Shown: positions 9,243 to 18,440 of the stretch, in pieces
Position numbering within the stretch: position 1 is the first letter of the stretch
Layout: every line of letters begins with the position of its first letter
DNA from: Microbacterium protaetiae
GTDB lineage: Bacteria; Actinomycetota; Actinomycetes; Actinomycetales; Microbacteriaceae
DNA length: 64,000 nt
Assembly (NCBI RefSeq): GCF_004135285.1
Contig: NZ_CP035494.1
Location: forward strand, 1,116,001 to 1,180,000
Direction of reading: 5' to 3'
Notes under the pieces: generated by a model
Told to the model about the DNA's origin: nothing
The model's database searches: none
Seen by the model: only the letters and a program-made list of their open reading frames with translations
Translations under genes and position numbers: made by a program

Positions 9243-10121
9243 ATGAACACCACACCTGAACAGGGCGCATCGACGCCCGAAGAAGGTTCCACTCCCACCG
9301 ATCCCCGACCGCTGGGCGCCTGGCTGCGCCTGGTCGACCGGCTGATCGCTCGCGAGTTCGCCTCGGCGCTTGAGGGCGCCGACCTCACCCGCCGCGACTG
9401 GATGCTGCTCAACGCAGCAGCCGGCACGGTCGAGGCCCCCTGGATGGCCGATCGGCTCACCCCGGGCGGCAAGCGTGTCGCCCGACTGGCCCGCCGCGGC
9501 TGGATCGCGCGCGAAGGCGACACCTGGAAGGTCACCGACGAGGGCCGCAGCGCGCTCGATCGTCTCACCGAGAAGGTCGAGGCCGTACGCGCGAAGGTCA
9601 CCGGCACGCTCTCTGACGACGAGTTCGCTCAGCTGAAGGGCTCGCTCGAGTCCATCGCGCGCGGCCTGGGCTGGGACGAATCCCAGCCGCTGCCGCCGCG
9701 CCGTGGGCGCCGCGGTGCCCGGCGCGGTGCACGCCCGAACGGCGACGAGCGCGGCGCCGGCTGGGGACCCTATGGTCGCGGTCACGGATTCGGCGGCTAC
9801 GGCCGCGAGTTCGGCGAGCGCCGCCGTGGGCATGACCCGCGCGGTGCCTACCAGCGCGGGTGGAACGCCCGCGAACGCCGGATCGGCGAGGCCGGAGGGG
9901 ACTTCGACGCGCGCGCCGAGTTCGAGCATGGCTTCGGACCTGGCCGCCGTGGATTCGGTCCCGGCCACCACGCGTACCTGCGCGAAGAGTTCGAGCGCCG
10001 TCACCACGGCCGCGGCATGCGCAACCCGCGCAGTGCCGAGGGCGCGTACGAGCGCGGCTTCGCGGCCGGTTTCACCGCCGCGAACGCTCGGCCCGCAGCA
10101 TCCACTCCCCCGGTCGACTGA
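9243..10121 (+). CDS. Winged-helix (MarR/PadR-like) protein with Gly/Arg/His-rich C-terminal tail
   Basis: A 292-aa protein. Residues 25-145 look like a MarR-type fold (WLRLVDRLIAREFASALEG, DLTRRDWMLLNAAAG, GGKRVARLARRGWIARE, then the wing WKVTDEGRSALDRL). From residue 155 on it is rich in Gly, Arg, His and Glu with GYGREFGERRRGHD-like stretches and repeated YERGF/YQRGW elements, an unusual disordered tail that might bind nucleic acid or metal. It is divergent from the His-rich MarR gene and shares its operators. I do not recognise a specific function; the pairing suggests co-regulation. Confidence 0.8.
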   Translation: MNTTPEQGASTPEEGSTPTDPRPLGAWLRLVDRLIAREFASALEGADLTRRDWMLLNAAAGTVEAPWMADRLTPGGKRVARLARRGWIAREGDTWKVTDEGRSALDRLTEKVEAVRAKVTGTLSDDEFAQLKGSLESIARGLGWDESQPLPPRRGRRGARRGARPNGDERGAGWGPYGRGHGFGGYGREFGERRRGHDPRGAYQRGWNARERRIGEAGGDFDARAEFEHGFGPGRRGFGPGHHAYLREEFERRHHGRGMRNPRSAEGAYERGFAAGFTAANARPAASTPPVD

Positions 10122-10219
10122 GTCGACCACACAAGGTGGCAGAGGGAATCAACATAAGATTCCCGCCCCTTCTGCCACCTCACCGCGTCACGGGTGGCAT
10201 CCACCGCGCCAGGAACACC

Positions 10220-10612
10220 TCAGCTCTCGAGCAGAGTCAGGTCGCGGTCGCGGTTCTCACCCACGACGTCGTCGAGGTGGTGCTCGACCCACACGCGCAG
10301 ACCGCGCAGCGGCTCAGAGACGCTTCGACCCAGCGCGGTGAGCTCGTACTCGACATGAGCGGGAACCGCCGGGTACACCGTGCGAGCGACCATGCCGGAG
10401 TCTTCGAGTCGCCGCAGCGTCTGGGTGAGCACCTTGGGACTCACTCCGGCCAGCAGCTGCTTGAGCGCTCCGAAGCGCATCGGCCCCGCTTCCAGGGCCC
10501 CGATCGCCAGCGCCGTCCACTTGTTCGCGAGCAGTTCGAGCAGGGCACGGCAGGGACACTGCGCCGCGTACACGTTGTGCACATCGTGCGTTCCGGTCGG
10601 ACAGGCTTCCAC
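10220..10612 (-). CDS. HxlR-family transcriptional regulator
   Basis: A 130-aa winged-helix regulator. CPCRALLELLANKWTALAIG opens the HxlR domain, followed by MRFGALKQLLAGVSPKVLTQ (recognition helix) and YELTALGRS. The Cys residues just before the first helix are at the position used by YodB/HypR-type HxlR proteins to sense quinones or disulfide stress. The start is GTG at 10612: GGAGG lies four bases upstream, while the nearby ATG at 10623 is out of frame. Divergent from a quinone oxidoreductase gene, its likely target; the gap holds GGGTGCCC and GGGTAACC direct repeats. Confidence 0.87.
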   Translation of the reverse strand: MEACPTGTHDVHNVYAAQCPCRALLELLANKWTALAIGALEAGPMRFGALKQLLAGVSPKVLTQTLRRLEDSGMVARTVYPAVPAHVEYELTALGRSVSEPLRGLRVWVEHHLDDVVGENRDRDLTLLES

Positions 10613-10720
10613 GACGCCTCCATGCTTCCCATTGGATACTGGGTGCCCTTGCGGGTAACCACTACCGAAAGCATACGGTCGGTGTCGTCGGACGGAAACG
10701 CCGTCCAGAAGGAGCTGACA

Positions 10721-11686
10721 ATGACCGACGACACGATGCGGGCGATCAGGCAAGACGCCTTCGGGCCCTCTTCGGTGCTGCATATCGCCGAGGTCGCCGT
10801 CCCCGTGCCGCTGCCCACCGAGGTGCGCGTGCGCGTGCACGCGGCCGGGGTCAACCCCGTCGATTGGAAGACCCGCGCCGGCGGGGGCGTGTCGGGGGTT
10901 CCGCGGCCTCTTCCGTTCACCGTGGGATGGGATGTCTCGGGTGTGGTCGACGCGGTGGGCTTCGGGGTGACCACACTCAAGCCCGGCGACGAGGTCTTCG
11001 GCATGCCGTGGTTCCCGCGCGAGGCCGGCGCCTACGCCGAGTACGTCACCGCGCCGTCGCGGCACTTCGCCCGCAAGCCGCGCACCATCGGGCATATGGA
11101 TGCCGCGGCCCTGCCGCTTGCCTCGCTCACCGCCTGGCAGGCCATCGTCGACACCGCCGGCGTCGAAGCCGGGCAGCGCGTGCTCATCCACGCCGCCGCC
11201 GGCGGGGTCGGGCATCTCGCCGTGCAGATCGCCGTCGCCCGTGGCGCCCATGTGATCGGCACCGCCAGCGGCGCCCGTGAGGAGTTCGTGCGCGGGCTCG
11301 GCGCTGAAGAGTTCGTCGACTACCGCTCCGCGCGCTTCGACGAGCAGCTCGACGACGTCGACGTGGTCATCGATCTGGTGGGCGATGTCGCACAGACCGG
11401 GGTGCCCTCCATCGGCATCCTCACCCCCGGCGGCCTCTACATCGGGGTGCCCGGTGGGATCAGCCCCGAGGTGGCGGCCGCCGCCGAGGCACGCGGTGTG
11501 CGCACCACCGGCATCCTGGTCGAGCCCGACCACACCGCCCTCGCCGCGATCGCCGAACTGGTCGACGCGGGCAGGCTGCGCGTGGCCGTCGAGCAGACGT
11601 TCCCGCTCGAGCAGGCCGGGGCCGCGCACGACGCAGTGGCCACCGGACACACGCAGGGCAAGATCGTGCTCGAGGTCGCACGATGA
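10721..11686 (+). CDS. Zinc-independent NADPH:quinone oxidoreductase (MDR superfamily)
   Basis: A 321-aa two-domain reductase. The GroES-like N-terminal half carries VRVHAAGVNPVDWKTRAGGG and FTVGWDVSGVV; the nucleotide-binding half carries VLIHAAAGGVGHLAVQIA, the QOR form of the Rossmann motif. The structural-zinc cysteines of alcohol dehydrogenases are absent. It reduces quinones or activated alkenes with NADPH in the cytosol. ATG at 10721 follows AGAAGGAGCTGACA, a good ribosome site. It is divergent from the HxlR regulator and coupled by ATGA to a NIPSNAP gene, a typical quinone/electrophile-stress arrangement. Confidence 0.9.
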   Translation: MTDDTMRAIRQDAFGPSSVLHIAEVAVPVPLPTEVRVRVHAAGVNPVDWKTRAGGGVSGVPRPLPFTVGWDVSGVVDAVGFGVTTLKPGDEVFGMPWFPREAGAYAEYVTAPSRHFARKPRTIGHMDAAALPLASLTAWQAIVDTAGVEAGQRVLIHAAAGGVGHLAVQIAVARGAHVIGTASGAREEFVRGLGAEEFVDYRSARFDEQLDDVDVVIDLVGDVAQTGVPSIGILTPGGLYIGVPGGISPEVAAAAEARGVRTTGILVEPDHTALAAIAELVDAGRLRVAVEQTFPLEQAGAAHDAVATGHTQGKIVLEVAR

Positions 11687-11997
11687 CCGGCCGGCTCGTC
11701 GAGATCCGCCGATACGTCGCATTTCCGGGTCGGCGTGCCGAGCTTGCCGACATCATGGATCGGGTCGTCATTCCCTTCGTCCGGGCCCGCGGGGTCGAGG
11801 TGACCGGCTCGCTGCTGGTCGAAGACGATGACGACGCGTACATCTGGATTCGCGCCTTCCACGACGAGAGCGACCGCGAGCGCGCCTACGCCGCCATCTA
11901 CCAAGACCCGGAGTGGATCGACACGATCGGGCCGGCGGTGAAAGAGCTGATGGACGTGGAGCGGGCCGTCATCACCACCGCGACGACCACAGCCTGA
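11683..11997 (+). CDS. NIPSNAP-family small protein
   Basis: A 104-aa protein with the dimeric alpha-beta barrel pattern of NIPSNAP/Dabb proteins: VEIRRYVAFPGRRAELADIM, then IWIRAFHDESDRERAYAAIY. Such proteins accompany monooxygenases and reductases, but their biochemical role is generally unknown. It is coupled by ATGA to the quinone oxidoreductase, so probably belongs to the same stress response. Confidence 0.75.
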   Translation: MTGRLVEIRRYVAFPGRRAELADIMDRVVIPFVRARGVEVTGSLLVEDDDDAYIWIRAFHDESDRERAYAAIYQDPEWIDTIGPAVKELMDVERAVITTATTTA

Positions 11998-12080
11998 TCC
12001 CCGCGCGCAGGGCGGGCGATGCAAGGCGTTGTGTGACGCACGAAACCGCGCCGCAACAATCGCCTGGCATCCTGAACACC

Positions 12081-12755
12081 ATGCCCGCCCTGCTCGCCGT
12101 CTCGCACGGCACCTCCTCGGTGCGGGGGGCGGCTGCGATCGCCGCGCTGGTCGACGGCGTCGCCGCACGTCTTCCCGGCATCGAGGTGCGGGCCGCTTTC
12201 GTCGACGTGCAGCAGCCGGATGCCGCATCCGCGGTACGAGCGACCGGGGGGCCGCTCGTCGTGGTGCCGCTGCTGCTGTCGACGGGGTTCCATGTGCGCG
12301 TCGACCTGCAGACGGCCGTGGCCGGACGGCCGGATGCCGTGGTCGCGCCGCCGCTGGGACCAGACGCCCGCCTGGCCCAGGTGCTCGCCGATCGCATCCC
12401 CGACCATCGGCCGGTGATCCTCGCGGCCGCGGGATCGCGCGAGCCCGCATCGGCCCCGGCATGCGAGCGGGCCGCCGCCCTGCTGCGCGAACGCGTCGAC
12501 GCCCCCGTGCACCTGGCATATCTGGCCGCCCGCACGCCGACGCTGCCCGATGTCGCGGCGCGACATCCCGATGCACTCGTGGTTCCCTACCTGCTCGCGC
12601 ACGGCTTCTTCCACGACCTGGCCACGCGTCAGGCGCCTGGCCACACCGTGACCGCGCCGCTGCTTGACGGGCAGGAGGTGCCCGACGCGCTCATCGACCT
12701 CGTCGTCGCCCGGTTCACCGCCGCCGCGGCAGATCACCGCAGCACACCACAGTGA
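12081..12755 (+). CDS. Sirohydrochlorin chelatase (CbiX/SirB-like)
   Basis: A 224-aa protein of two repeated chelatase lobes: PALLAVSHGTSS begins the first and carries the metal-binding His, VVVPLLLSTGFHVRVDL follows, then the second lobe has VILAAAGSREPAS and VVPYLLAHGFFHDLA with the second His. In this context it most likely inserts iron into sirohydrochlorin to make siroheme for the sulfite reductase encoded downstream, although CbiX homologs can also insert cobalt. ATG 12081 was chosen because the SHGTS motif normally lies within the first ten residues. Confidence 0.87.
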   Translation: MPALLAVSHGTSSVRGAAAIAALVDGVAARLPGIEVRAAFVDVQQPDAASAVRATGGPLVVVPLLLSTGFHVRVDLQTAVAGRPDAVVAPPLGPDARLAQVLADRIPDHRPVILAAAGSREPASAPACERAAALLRERVDAPVHLAYLAARTPTLPDVAARHPDALVVPYLLAHGFFHDLATRQAPGHTVTAPLLDGQEVPDALIDLVVARFTAAAADHRSTPQ

Positions 12756-12896
12756 CGTTTCGCACGTCACATGACGAAGTGTGTCGCCGAAAGGCATCGC
12801 AACGTCATCCGACGCCGTAACCGACGCGAAAGTTCCTACTCTCGGTGTCATCCAATTCTTCAGCGGGTTGTTTCCGCACGTCCAGAGGGGGCGGTC

Positions 12897-14642
12897 GTGA
12901 CCATCGACACCACCACCACGACGGCGCCCACCGGTGCCGGGACGGTGCGCGGCGCCCGCACCCGCACCAGCCGCGCGCCGCAGAAGCCGAATGCGCAGTG
13001 GAAGATCGACGGGACCACGCCGCAGAACCCTGTCGAGGCGTTCAAGCTCGAAGACGACGGACTCAACGTGCGCCGCCGTATCGAAGAGGTCTATGCCAAG
13101 CAGGGCTTCGACTCCATCGCCGGCGACGACCTGCACGGGCGCTTCCGCTGGTGGGGGCTGTACACGCAGCGCAAGCCCGGCATCGACGGCGGACGCACTG
13201 CCCAGCTCGAACCGCACGAGCTCGAAGACCGTTATTTCATGATGCGCATCCGCATCGACGGCGGTCAGTTGACCACCGAGCAGCTGCGGGTGATCGGTGG
13301 CATCTCGACCGAGTTCGCGCGCGATGTCGCCGATGTCACCGACCGACAGAACGTGCAGCTTCACTGGGTGCGCATCGAAGACGTGCCCGAGATCTGGCGC
13401 CGGCTCGAGGCCGTCGGCCTGCAGACGACCGAGGCGTGCGGCGATGTGCCTCGCGCGTTTCTCGCCTCTCCGGTGGCCGGCATCGCCGCCGATGAGCTCA
13501 TCGACCCGACGCCGCAGCTGCGCGGCATCGTCGACACCTACATCGGCGACCCGAGCGTGTCGAACCTGCCGCGCAAATACAAGACCGCGATCACCGGGCA
13601 CCCCAGCCAAGACGTCGTGCATGAGATCAACGACTGCTCGTTCGTGGCGGTCGAGCACCCCGAACTGGGCATCGGCTACGACCTGTGGGTGGGCGGGGCC
13701 CTGGCCGCCGTGCCGCGGCTGGGCGAGCGTCTGGGCGCCTTCGTGCCGCCCGAGCGCGTCGTCGAGGTCTGGTACGGCGTGACCCGCCTGTTCCGCGACT
13801 ACGGCTACCGGCGACTGCGCAACAAGGCCCGCATGAAGTTCCTGCTGGCCGACTGGGGTCCCGAGAAGCTGCGGAACGTGCTCGAGACCGAATACCTCGA
13901 CGCGCCGCTGCCCGACGGTCCCGCCGCGCCCGAGCCGGTCGGCGCGCCCGACCACGTGGGCGTGCACAAGCAGAAGGACGGCCGCTACTTCATCGGCGCC
14001 TCCACACTTGTCGGCCGGGTCTCGGGGTCGACGCTGACGGCGGTCGCCGAGCTCGCCGAGGCCAACGGGTCGCGCCGCGTGCGCACCACCGCGTTCCAGA
14101 AGATCCTCGTGCTCGACGTGCCCGAAGAGCGAGTGGACGCCGTCACCGCCGGGCTCGAAGAACTCGACCTGTCGGTGCATCCCAGCATGTTCCGCCGCGC
14201 GACCATGGCGTGCACGGGAATCGAGTTCTGCAAGCTCGCGATCGTGGAGACGAAGGTCAACGCCGCGCAGGCGATCACGCAGCTCGAGCAGCGCCTGGGC
14301 GACCTCGAGCCCGAGATCGGCCGCCCCATCACGCTGCATGTGAACGGCTGCCCCAACTCGTGCGCACGCATCCAGGTCGCCGACATCGGCTTGAAGGGGC
14401 AGCTGATCACCGACGCCGCCGGCAACCAGGTGCCCGGCTACCAGGTGCACCTGGGGGGAGGCCTGGCCACCGAGGGGCGTCCCGAGGCGGGCCTGGGCCG
14501 CACCGTGCGCGGCCTGAAGGTGCCCGCCGACGGCATCGCCGACTATGCCGAGCGCGTCATCCGCCGCTATCTCGCCGACCGCGAACCCGGCCAGACCTTC
14601 GCGCAGTGGGCGCACGAAGCCTCCGACGAGGCACTGCAGTGA
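12897..14642 (+). CDS. Ferredoxin-dependent sulfite reductase (siroheme / 4Fe-4S)
   Basis: A 581-aa enzyme of the nitrite/sulfite reductase family catalysing six-electron reduction of sulfite to sulfide. The cluster-siroheme cysteines are visible as ACTGIEFCK (C439, C445) and GCPNSCA (C485, C489). The two ferredoxin-like half-domains begin at HGRFRWWGLYTQR and, in the second half, at DGRYFIGASTLVGRVSG. GTG 12897 follows an AGAGGGGG ribosome site; an in-frame ATG at 12771 would add 42 poorly conserved residues. A nitrite substrate is possible for the family, but the adjoining cysH-cysD-cysN genes make sulfite far more likely. It overlaps cysH by GTGA. Confidence 0.93.
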   Translation: MTIDTTTTTAPTGAGTVRGARTRTSRAPQKPNAQWKIDGTTPQNPVEAFKLEDDGLNVRRRIEEVYAKQGFDSIAGDDLHGRFRWWGLYTQRKPGIDGGRTAQLEPHELEDRYFMMRIRIDGGQLTTEQLRVIGGISTEFARDVADVTDRQNVQLHWVRIEDVPEIWRRLEAVGLQTTEACGDVPRAFLASPVAGIAADELIDPTPQLRGIVDTYIGDPSVSNLPRKYKTAITGHPSQDVVHEINDCSFVAVEHPELGIGYDLWVGGALAAVPRLGERLGAFVPPERVVEVWYGVTRLFRDYGYRRLRNKARMKFLLADWGPEKLRNVLETEYLDAPLPDGPAAPEPVGAPDHVGVHKQKDGRYFIGASTLVGRVSGSTLTAVAELAEANGSRRVRTTAFQKILVLDVPEERVDAVTAGLEELDLSVHPSMFRRATMACTGIEFCKLAIVETKVNAAQAITQLEQRLGDLEPEIGRPITLHVNGCPNSCARIQVADIGLKGQLITDAAGNQVPGYQVHLGGGLATEGRPEAGLGRTVRGLKVPADGIADYAERVIRRYLADREPGQTFAQWAHEASDEALQ

Positions 14643-15394
14643 GCACGGCCACGCGCACGCGGGATGCCGCGGCCTTGCAGGCGCTCGCCGTCGCCGGCCG
14701 GCACGCGCTCGGCGACGCGCCGCACGGTGTCGCCCCCGACGAGCTGCCCGGCCCCGAGGCCACACCCACGCAGGTGGTGGCGTGGGTGGCCGAGAACTTT
14801 CCGCTGCGCAGCGTCGCGGTCGCTTGCTCGATGGCCGACGGCGCGCTGCCGCACCTTGTCGCACAGCAGCTACCGGGCGTCGATGTGCTCTTCCTCGACA
14901 CCGGCTATCACTTCGCCGAGACCGCCTTCACCCGCAACGAGGTCGCCGAGCGGCTCGATGTCACGGTCGTCGATGTGCGCCCCGAGCTCACCATCGCGCA
15001 GCAGACGGCCGCGCACGGCAAAGACCTCTTCGCCCGCGACCCCAACCTGTGCTGCGCGATCCGAAAGGTCGAGCCGCTGCACCGCGCGCTGCAGGGTTAT
15101 GACGTGTGGATCACCGGTGTGCGCCGCGACGAAAGCCCCACCCGCACCGACACGCCCCTGATCACCTGGGACGAGCGCAACGGCCTGGTCAAGGTCAACC
15201 CGGTCGCCGCGTGGAGCTTCGACGACCTGCTCGACTACGCCACCGTGCACGAGGTGCCGGTCAATCCCCTCGTCGCCCAGGGCTACCCCTCGATCGGCTG
15301 CGCGCCCTGCACCCGCCCGGTCGCCGCCGGCGAAGACCCCCGGGCCGGCCGCTGGGCGGGCCTGGCCAAGACGGAATGCGGACTGCACTTATGA
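14639..15394 (+). CDS. cysH: Assimilatory adenylylsulfate (APS) reductase
   Basis: A 251-aa CysH-family enzyme reducing activated sulfate to sulfite. VACSMADGALPHL is the PP-loop region; the C-terminus has the catalytic-cysteine tail KTECGLHL. It contains the CC pair (C138-C139) and CXXC (C221, C224) that ligate a 4Fe-4S cluster, the mark of APS rather than PAPS reductases. That fits the lack of an APS kinase domain in the neighbouring CysN. The start is the GTG in a GTGA overlap with the sulfite reductase gene; the end overlaps cysD by ATGA. Confidence 0.93.
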   Translation: MSTATRTRDAAALQALAVAGRHALGDAPHGVAPDELPGPEATPTQVVAWVAENFPLRSVAVACSMADGALPHLVAQQLPGVDVLFLDTGYHFAETAFTRNEVAERLDVTVVDVRPELTIAQQTAAHGKDLFARDPNLCCAIRKVEPLHRALQGYDVWITGVRRDESPTRTDTPLITWDERNGLVKVNPVAAWSFDDLLDYATVHEVPVNPLVAQGYPSIGCAPCTRPVAAGEDPRAGRWAGLAKTECGLHL

Positions 15395-16350
15395 CCCTGA
15401 TCACCTCGATCGACGAGTTCGACGACCTCGATGCGCCCGATGCCGCCGCTGCGGCATCGGCTCTGGACACCCTCGATCTGCTCGAGGCCGAAGCCATCCA
15501 CATCATCCGCGAGGTCGTGGCCGAATTCGCCCGACCGGTGCTGCTGTTCTCGGGCGGCAAGGACTCGGCACTCGTGCTGCACCTGGCCGCCAAGGCGTTC
15601 TTCCCTGCGCGCGTGCCGTTTCCGGTGCTGCATGTGGACACGGGCCACAACTTTCCCGAAGTGCTCGATTTTCGCGACCGCACGGTGGCACGACTCGGTC
15701 TCGACCTGCGTGTCGCACACGTGCAGGACTACATCGACGACGGCCGCCTGACCGAGCGCGCCGACGGCACGCGCAACACGTTGCAGACCCGGCCGCTGCT
15801 GGATGCCATCGCCGCGGGAGGGCATGACGCCGTCTTCGGTGGCGCGCGCCGCGACGAAGACAAGGCACGCGCCAAGGAGCGCATCATCTCGCTGCGCGAC
15901 GAGTTCGGGCAGTGGAACCCCCGCAACCAGCGCCCCGAGCTGTGGAGCCTGTACAACGGACGGCACCGGCCCGGCGAGCACGTGCGGGCCTTTCCGATCT
16001 CGAACTGGACCGAGCTCGACGTGTGGCGGTACATCGCCAGGGAACGCATCGAGCTGGCACCGCTGTACTACGCCCACGAGCGCGCGGTGTTCCGCCGCGA
16101 CGGCATGTGGCGGGCGGTCGGCGACAGCTCACAGCCCCGCGGCGACGAGACCGTCGAGCGCCGCGTCGTGCGCTACCGCACCGTGGGCGACATGAGCTGC
16201 ACCGGGGCGGTGGCCTCTGACGCCGCCGATATCGCCGCGGTCCTCGACGAAGTGGCGCGCTCGACCATCACCGAGCGCGGCGCGACCCGCGCCGATGACC
16301 GCATCAGCGAGGCCGCCATGGAAGACCGCAAGAAGGACGGGTACTTCTGA
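15391..16350 (+). CDS. cysD: Sulfate adenylyltransferase subunit 2 (ATP sulfurylase, CysD)
   Basis: A 319-aa N-type ATP pyrophosphatase that makes APS from sulfate and ATP with the CysN GTPase. The PP-loop VLLFSGGKDSALVLHLA is near residue 55, then VLHVDTGHNFPEVLDFRD, GGARRDEDKARAKERI, and the C-terminal SEAAMEDRKKDGYF that is nearly invariant in CysD. It overlaps cysH by ATGA and cysN by one base (TGATG), the central coupling of the operon. Confidence 0.96.
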   Translation: MTLITSIDEFDDLDAPDAAAAASALDTLDLLEAEAIHIIREVVAEFARPVLLFSGGKDSALVLHLAAKAFFPARVPFPVLHVDTGHNFPEVLDFRDRTVARLGLDLRVAHVQDYIDDGRLTERADGTRNTLQTRPLLDAIAAGGHDAVFGGARRDEDKARAKERIISLRDEFGQWNPRNQRPELWSLYNGRHRPGEHVRAFPISNWTELDVWRYIARERIELAPLYYAHERAVFRRDGMWRAVGDSSQPRGDETVERRVVRYRTVGDMSCTGAVASDAADIAAVLDEVARSTITERGATRADDRISEAAMEDRKKDGYF

Positions 16351-17651
16351 TGACTGCGAACACCCTCTTCCGGTTCGCGACGGCCGGCTCGGTCGACGAC
16401 GGCAAATCGACCCTGGTCGGCCGGCTGCTGCATGATGCCAAGGCCATCCTCGCCGACCAGCTCGAGCAGGTCACCCGCACCTCGCGCGACCGCGGCTTCG
16501 CCCTGGGCGAGTTCGACTTCGCGCTGCTCACCGACGGGCTGCGCGCCGAGCGCGAGCAGGGCATCACCATCGACGTGGCCTACCGCTATTTCGCGACCGA
16601 TCGGCGCACCTTCATCCTCGCCGACTGCCCCGGGCACGTGCAGTACACCCGCAACATGGTGACGGGTTCGGCCACCGCCGACGCCGTGGTGCTCCTGGTC
16701 GATGCGCGCAAGGGAGTGCTCGAGCAGACCCGCCGGCACCTGGCGGTGGTCGCGCTGCTGCGCGTGCCGCACATCGTCATCGCGGTGAACAAGATCGACC
16801 TGATCGGGTTCGACGAGCCGACATTCACCCAGGTGGCACAGCAGGCGAGGGATGCCGCCGCCGCGCTGGGCCGCGACGATGTGCACGTGGTCCCGGTCTC
16901 GGCGCTGGAGGGCGACAACATCGTGGCCCGGTCCGCGCGCACGCCCTGGTACGAGGGCCCGACGCTGGTCGAACTTCTCGAGGCACTGCCGTCGACCTCG
17001 GCAGAGGCCGACCAACGCCGCTTTCGACTGCCGGTGCAGTTCGTGCTGCGCCCGCAGGGCGCGCTTGCCACCGAGTTGGCCGACCGCGCCGACGACTACC
17101 GCGACTACCGCGGCTTCGCCGGGCGCGTCGCCGAGGGCAGCGTGCGCGTGGGGGAGCGCGTGCGCCTGCTGCCGGGCACCGCCACGACGCAGGTCACCGG
17201 CATCCAGGTCGCCGGGCGGGCGGCATCCGAAGCCCGTGCCCCGCAGTCGGTCACCCTCACCCTCGCCGACGAGCTCGACGCGCCGCGCGGCACCGTGATC
17301 ACCACCGATGGCGCGCCGGCCACCCGTCGCGACGCGCTCGTCGAGGTCTTCCAGCTCGACGAGCGGCCCCTGCAGGTCGGCGACCGGGTGCTGGCCAAGC
17401 ACGGCACCGCGACGGTGCAGGCGCGTGTGGACGAGATAGTGTCGCGGCGCGACCTCGACACCCTGGGACACGAGCCGGCCTCGGCACTGCAGGCCAACGA
17501 CATCGGACGAGTGCGGCTGCGCTTCGCCGCCGAGTTACCGCTCGAACCGTATGCGATCAGCCGGGAGAGCGGTTCGCTCATCCTCATTCACCCCGATGAC
17601 GGCGCCACGCTGGCAGCCGTCACCGTTCTCGCCGACGAGCGCGCACGATGA
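16350..17651 (+). CDS. cysN: Sulfate adenylyltransferase subunit 1 (GTPase CysN)
   Basis: A 433-aa EF-Tu-like GTPase that drives APS synthesis by CysD. G1 is GSVDDGKSTLVGRLL, G3 is DCPGH and G4 is NKID, followed by two beta-barrel domains. Length fits CysN alone: there is no C-terminal APS kinase (CysC) domain, in agreement with an APS-reducing pathway. ATGA overlap with the uroporphyrinogen methyltransferase gene. Confidence 0.96.
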   Translation: MTANTLFRFATAGSVDDGKSTLVGRLLHDAKAILADQLEQVTRTSRDRGFALGEFDFALLTDGLRAEREQGITIDVAYRYFATDRRTFILADCPGHVQYTRNMVTGSATADAVVLLVDARKGVLEQTRRHLAVVALLRVPHIVIAVNKIDLIGFDEPTFTQVAQQARDAAAALGRDDVHVVPVSALEGDNIVARSARTPWYEGPTLVELLEALPSTSAEADQRRFRLPVQFVLRPQGALATELADRADDYRDYRGFAGRVAEGSVRVGERVRLLPGTATTQVTGIQVAGRAASEARAPQSVTLTLADELDAPRGTVITTDGAPATRRDALVEVFQLDERPLQVGDRVLAKHGTATVQARVDEIVSRRDLDTLGHEPASALQANDIGRVRLRFAAELPLEPYAISRESGSLILIHPDDGATLAAVTVLADERAR

Positions 17652-18409
17652 GCGGACGCGTCGATCTCGTCGGGGCCGGGCCCGGCGACGCCGGGCTGCT
17701 GACCCTGCGCGGGCTGCGCCTGCTACGAGAAGCCGACGTCATCATCGCCGACCGCCTGGGGGCACGGCAGGTGCTCGACGAGCTCATCACCGCCGGTGAG
17801 CCGATCACCGCGCAGATCGTCGATGTCGGCAAACTGCCCGGTCACCATGCGGTGCCGCAGCATGTGATCAACGATATGCTCGTGAACTTCGCGCGGGCCG
17901 GCGCCCGCGTGGTGCGCCTGAAGGGCGGCGACCCGTTCGTGCTGGGCCGGGGACGCGAAGAGCAGCTGCACTGTGTGGCCGCCGGCGTTGAGGTGTCGGT
18001 CGTGTCGGGGGTGACCAGCGCGGTGTCGGTGCCGGCCGTGGCCGGCATTCCGCTCACCCATCGCGGCATCGCCACCGGGTTCAGCGTGGTGAGTGGGCAC
18101 GATCAGATCGAGACGGTGCCCGGCGGGCGCGACCACACCGTGGTGCTGCTGATGGGCATCGGCACGCTCGCCCACTCCGCCCACGTTCTCGCACAGGGCG
18201 AGCGCGGCGGCGCCTGCCCCGTCGCAATCGTCGAAGATGGGTATGGGCCCGCCGAGCGGGTGACCATCGGCACCTTGGCCACCATCGTGTACGACGCAGC
18301 CGCTCGGCAGGTTCGCAACCCCGCTGTCGTGGTGATCGGCGATGTCGTGCGTCTCGCACACGCCGCCACCGACCGTCTCGCCGCACCCGCGGCGGCCGCG
18401 GCATCCTGA
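17648..18409 (+). CDS. cobA: Uroporphyrinogen-III C-methyltransferase (SUMT)
   Basis: A 253-aa SAM-dependent enzyme that methylates uroporphyrinogen III at C2 and C7 to precorrin-2, the entry to siroheme and cobalamin. VDLVGAGPGDAGLLTLRGLR is the N-terminal signature, VVRLKGGDPFVLGRGREE the second, and GIPLTHRGIATGFSVVSGH the third. It has only the methyltransferase domain, unlike the CysG fusion, so precorrin-2 oxidation must be done by another protein. Its place inside the sulfate operon indicates that it supplies siroheme to the sulfite reductase. Confidence 0.94.
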   Translation: MSGRVDLVGAGPGDAGLLTLRGLRLLREADVIIADRLGARQVLDELITAGEPITAQIVDVGKLPGHHAVPQHVINDMLVNFARAGARVVRLKGGDPFVLGRGREEQLHCVAAGVEVSVVSGVTSAVSVPAVAGIPLTHRGIATGFSVVSGHDQIETVPGGRDHTVVLLMGIGTLAHSAHVLAQGERGGACPVAIVEDGYGPAERVTIGTLATIVYDAAARQVRNPAVVVIGDVVRLAHAATDRLAAPAAAAAS

Positions 18410-18440
18410 CCTTCCCTGTCGAACCCGAAAGGCAATTGAC

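Noticed and set aside
12771..12896. Cys-containing leader peptide or extended sulfite reductase start
   Set aside because: The ATG at 12771 is in frame with the reductase without a stop, has no ribosome site and only two scattered Cys codons, so neither an attenuator peptide nor the true start is convincing.
11898..14864. 988-aa open frame on the minus strand
   Set aside because: It is antisense to the chelatase, sulfite reductase and part of cysH; its product is low-complexity and matches the third-position GC pattern of the true genes.
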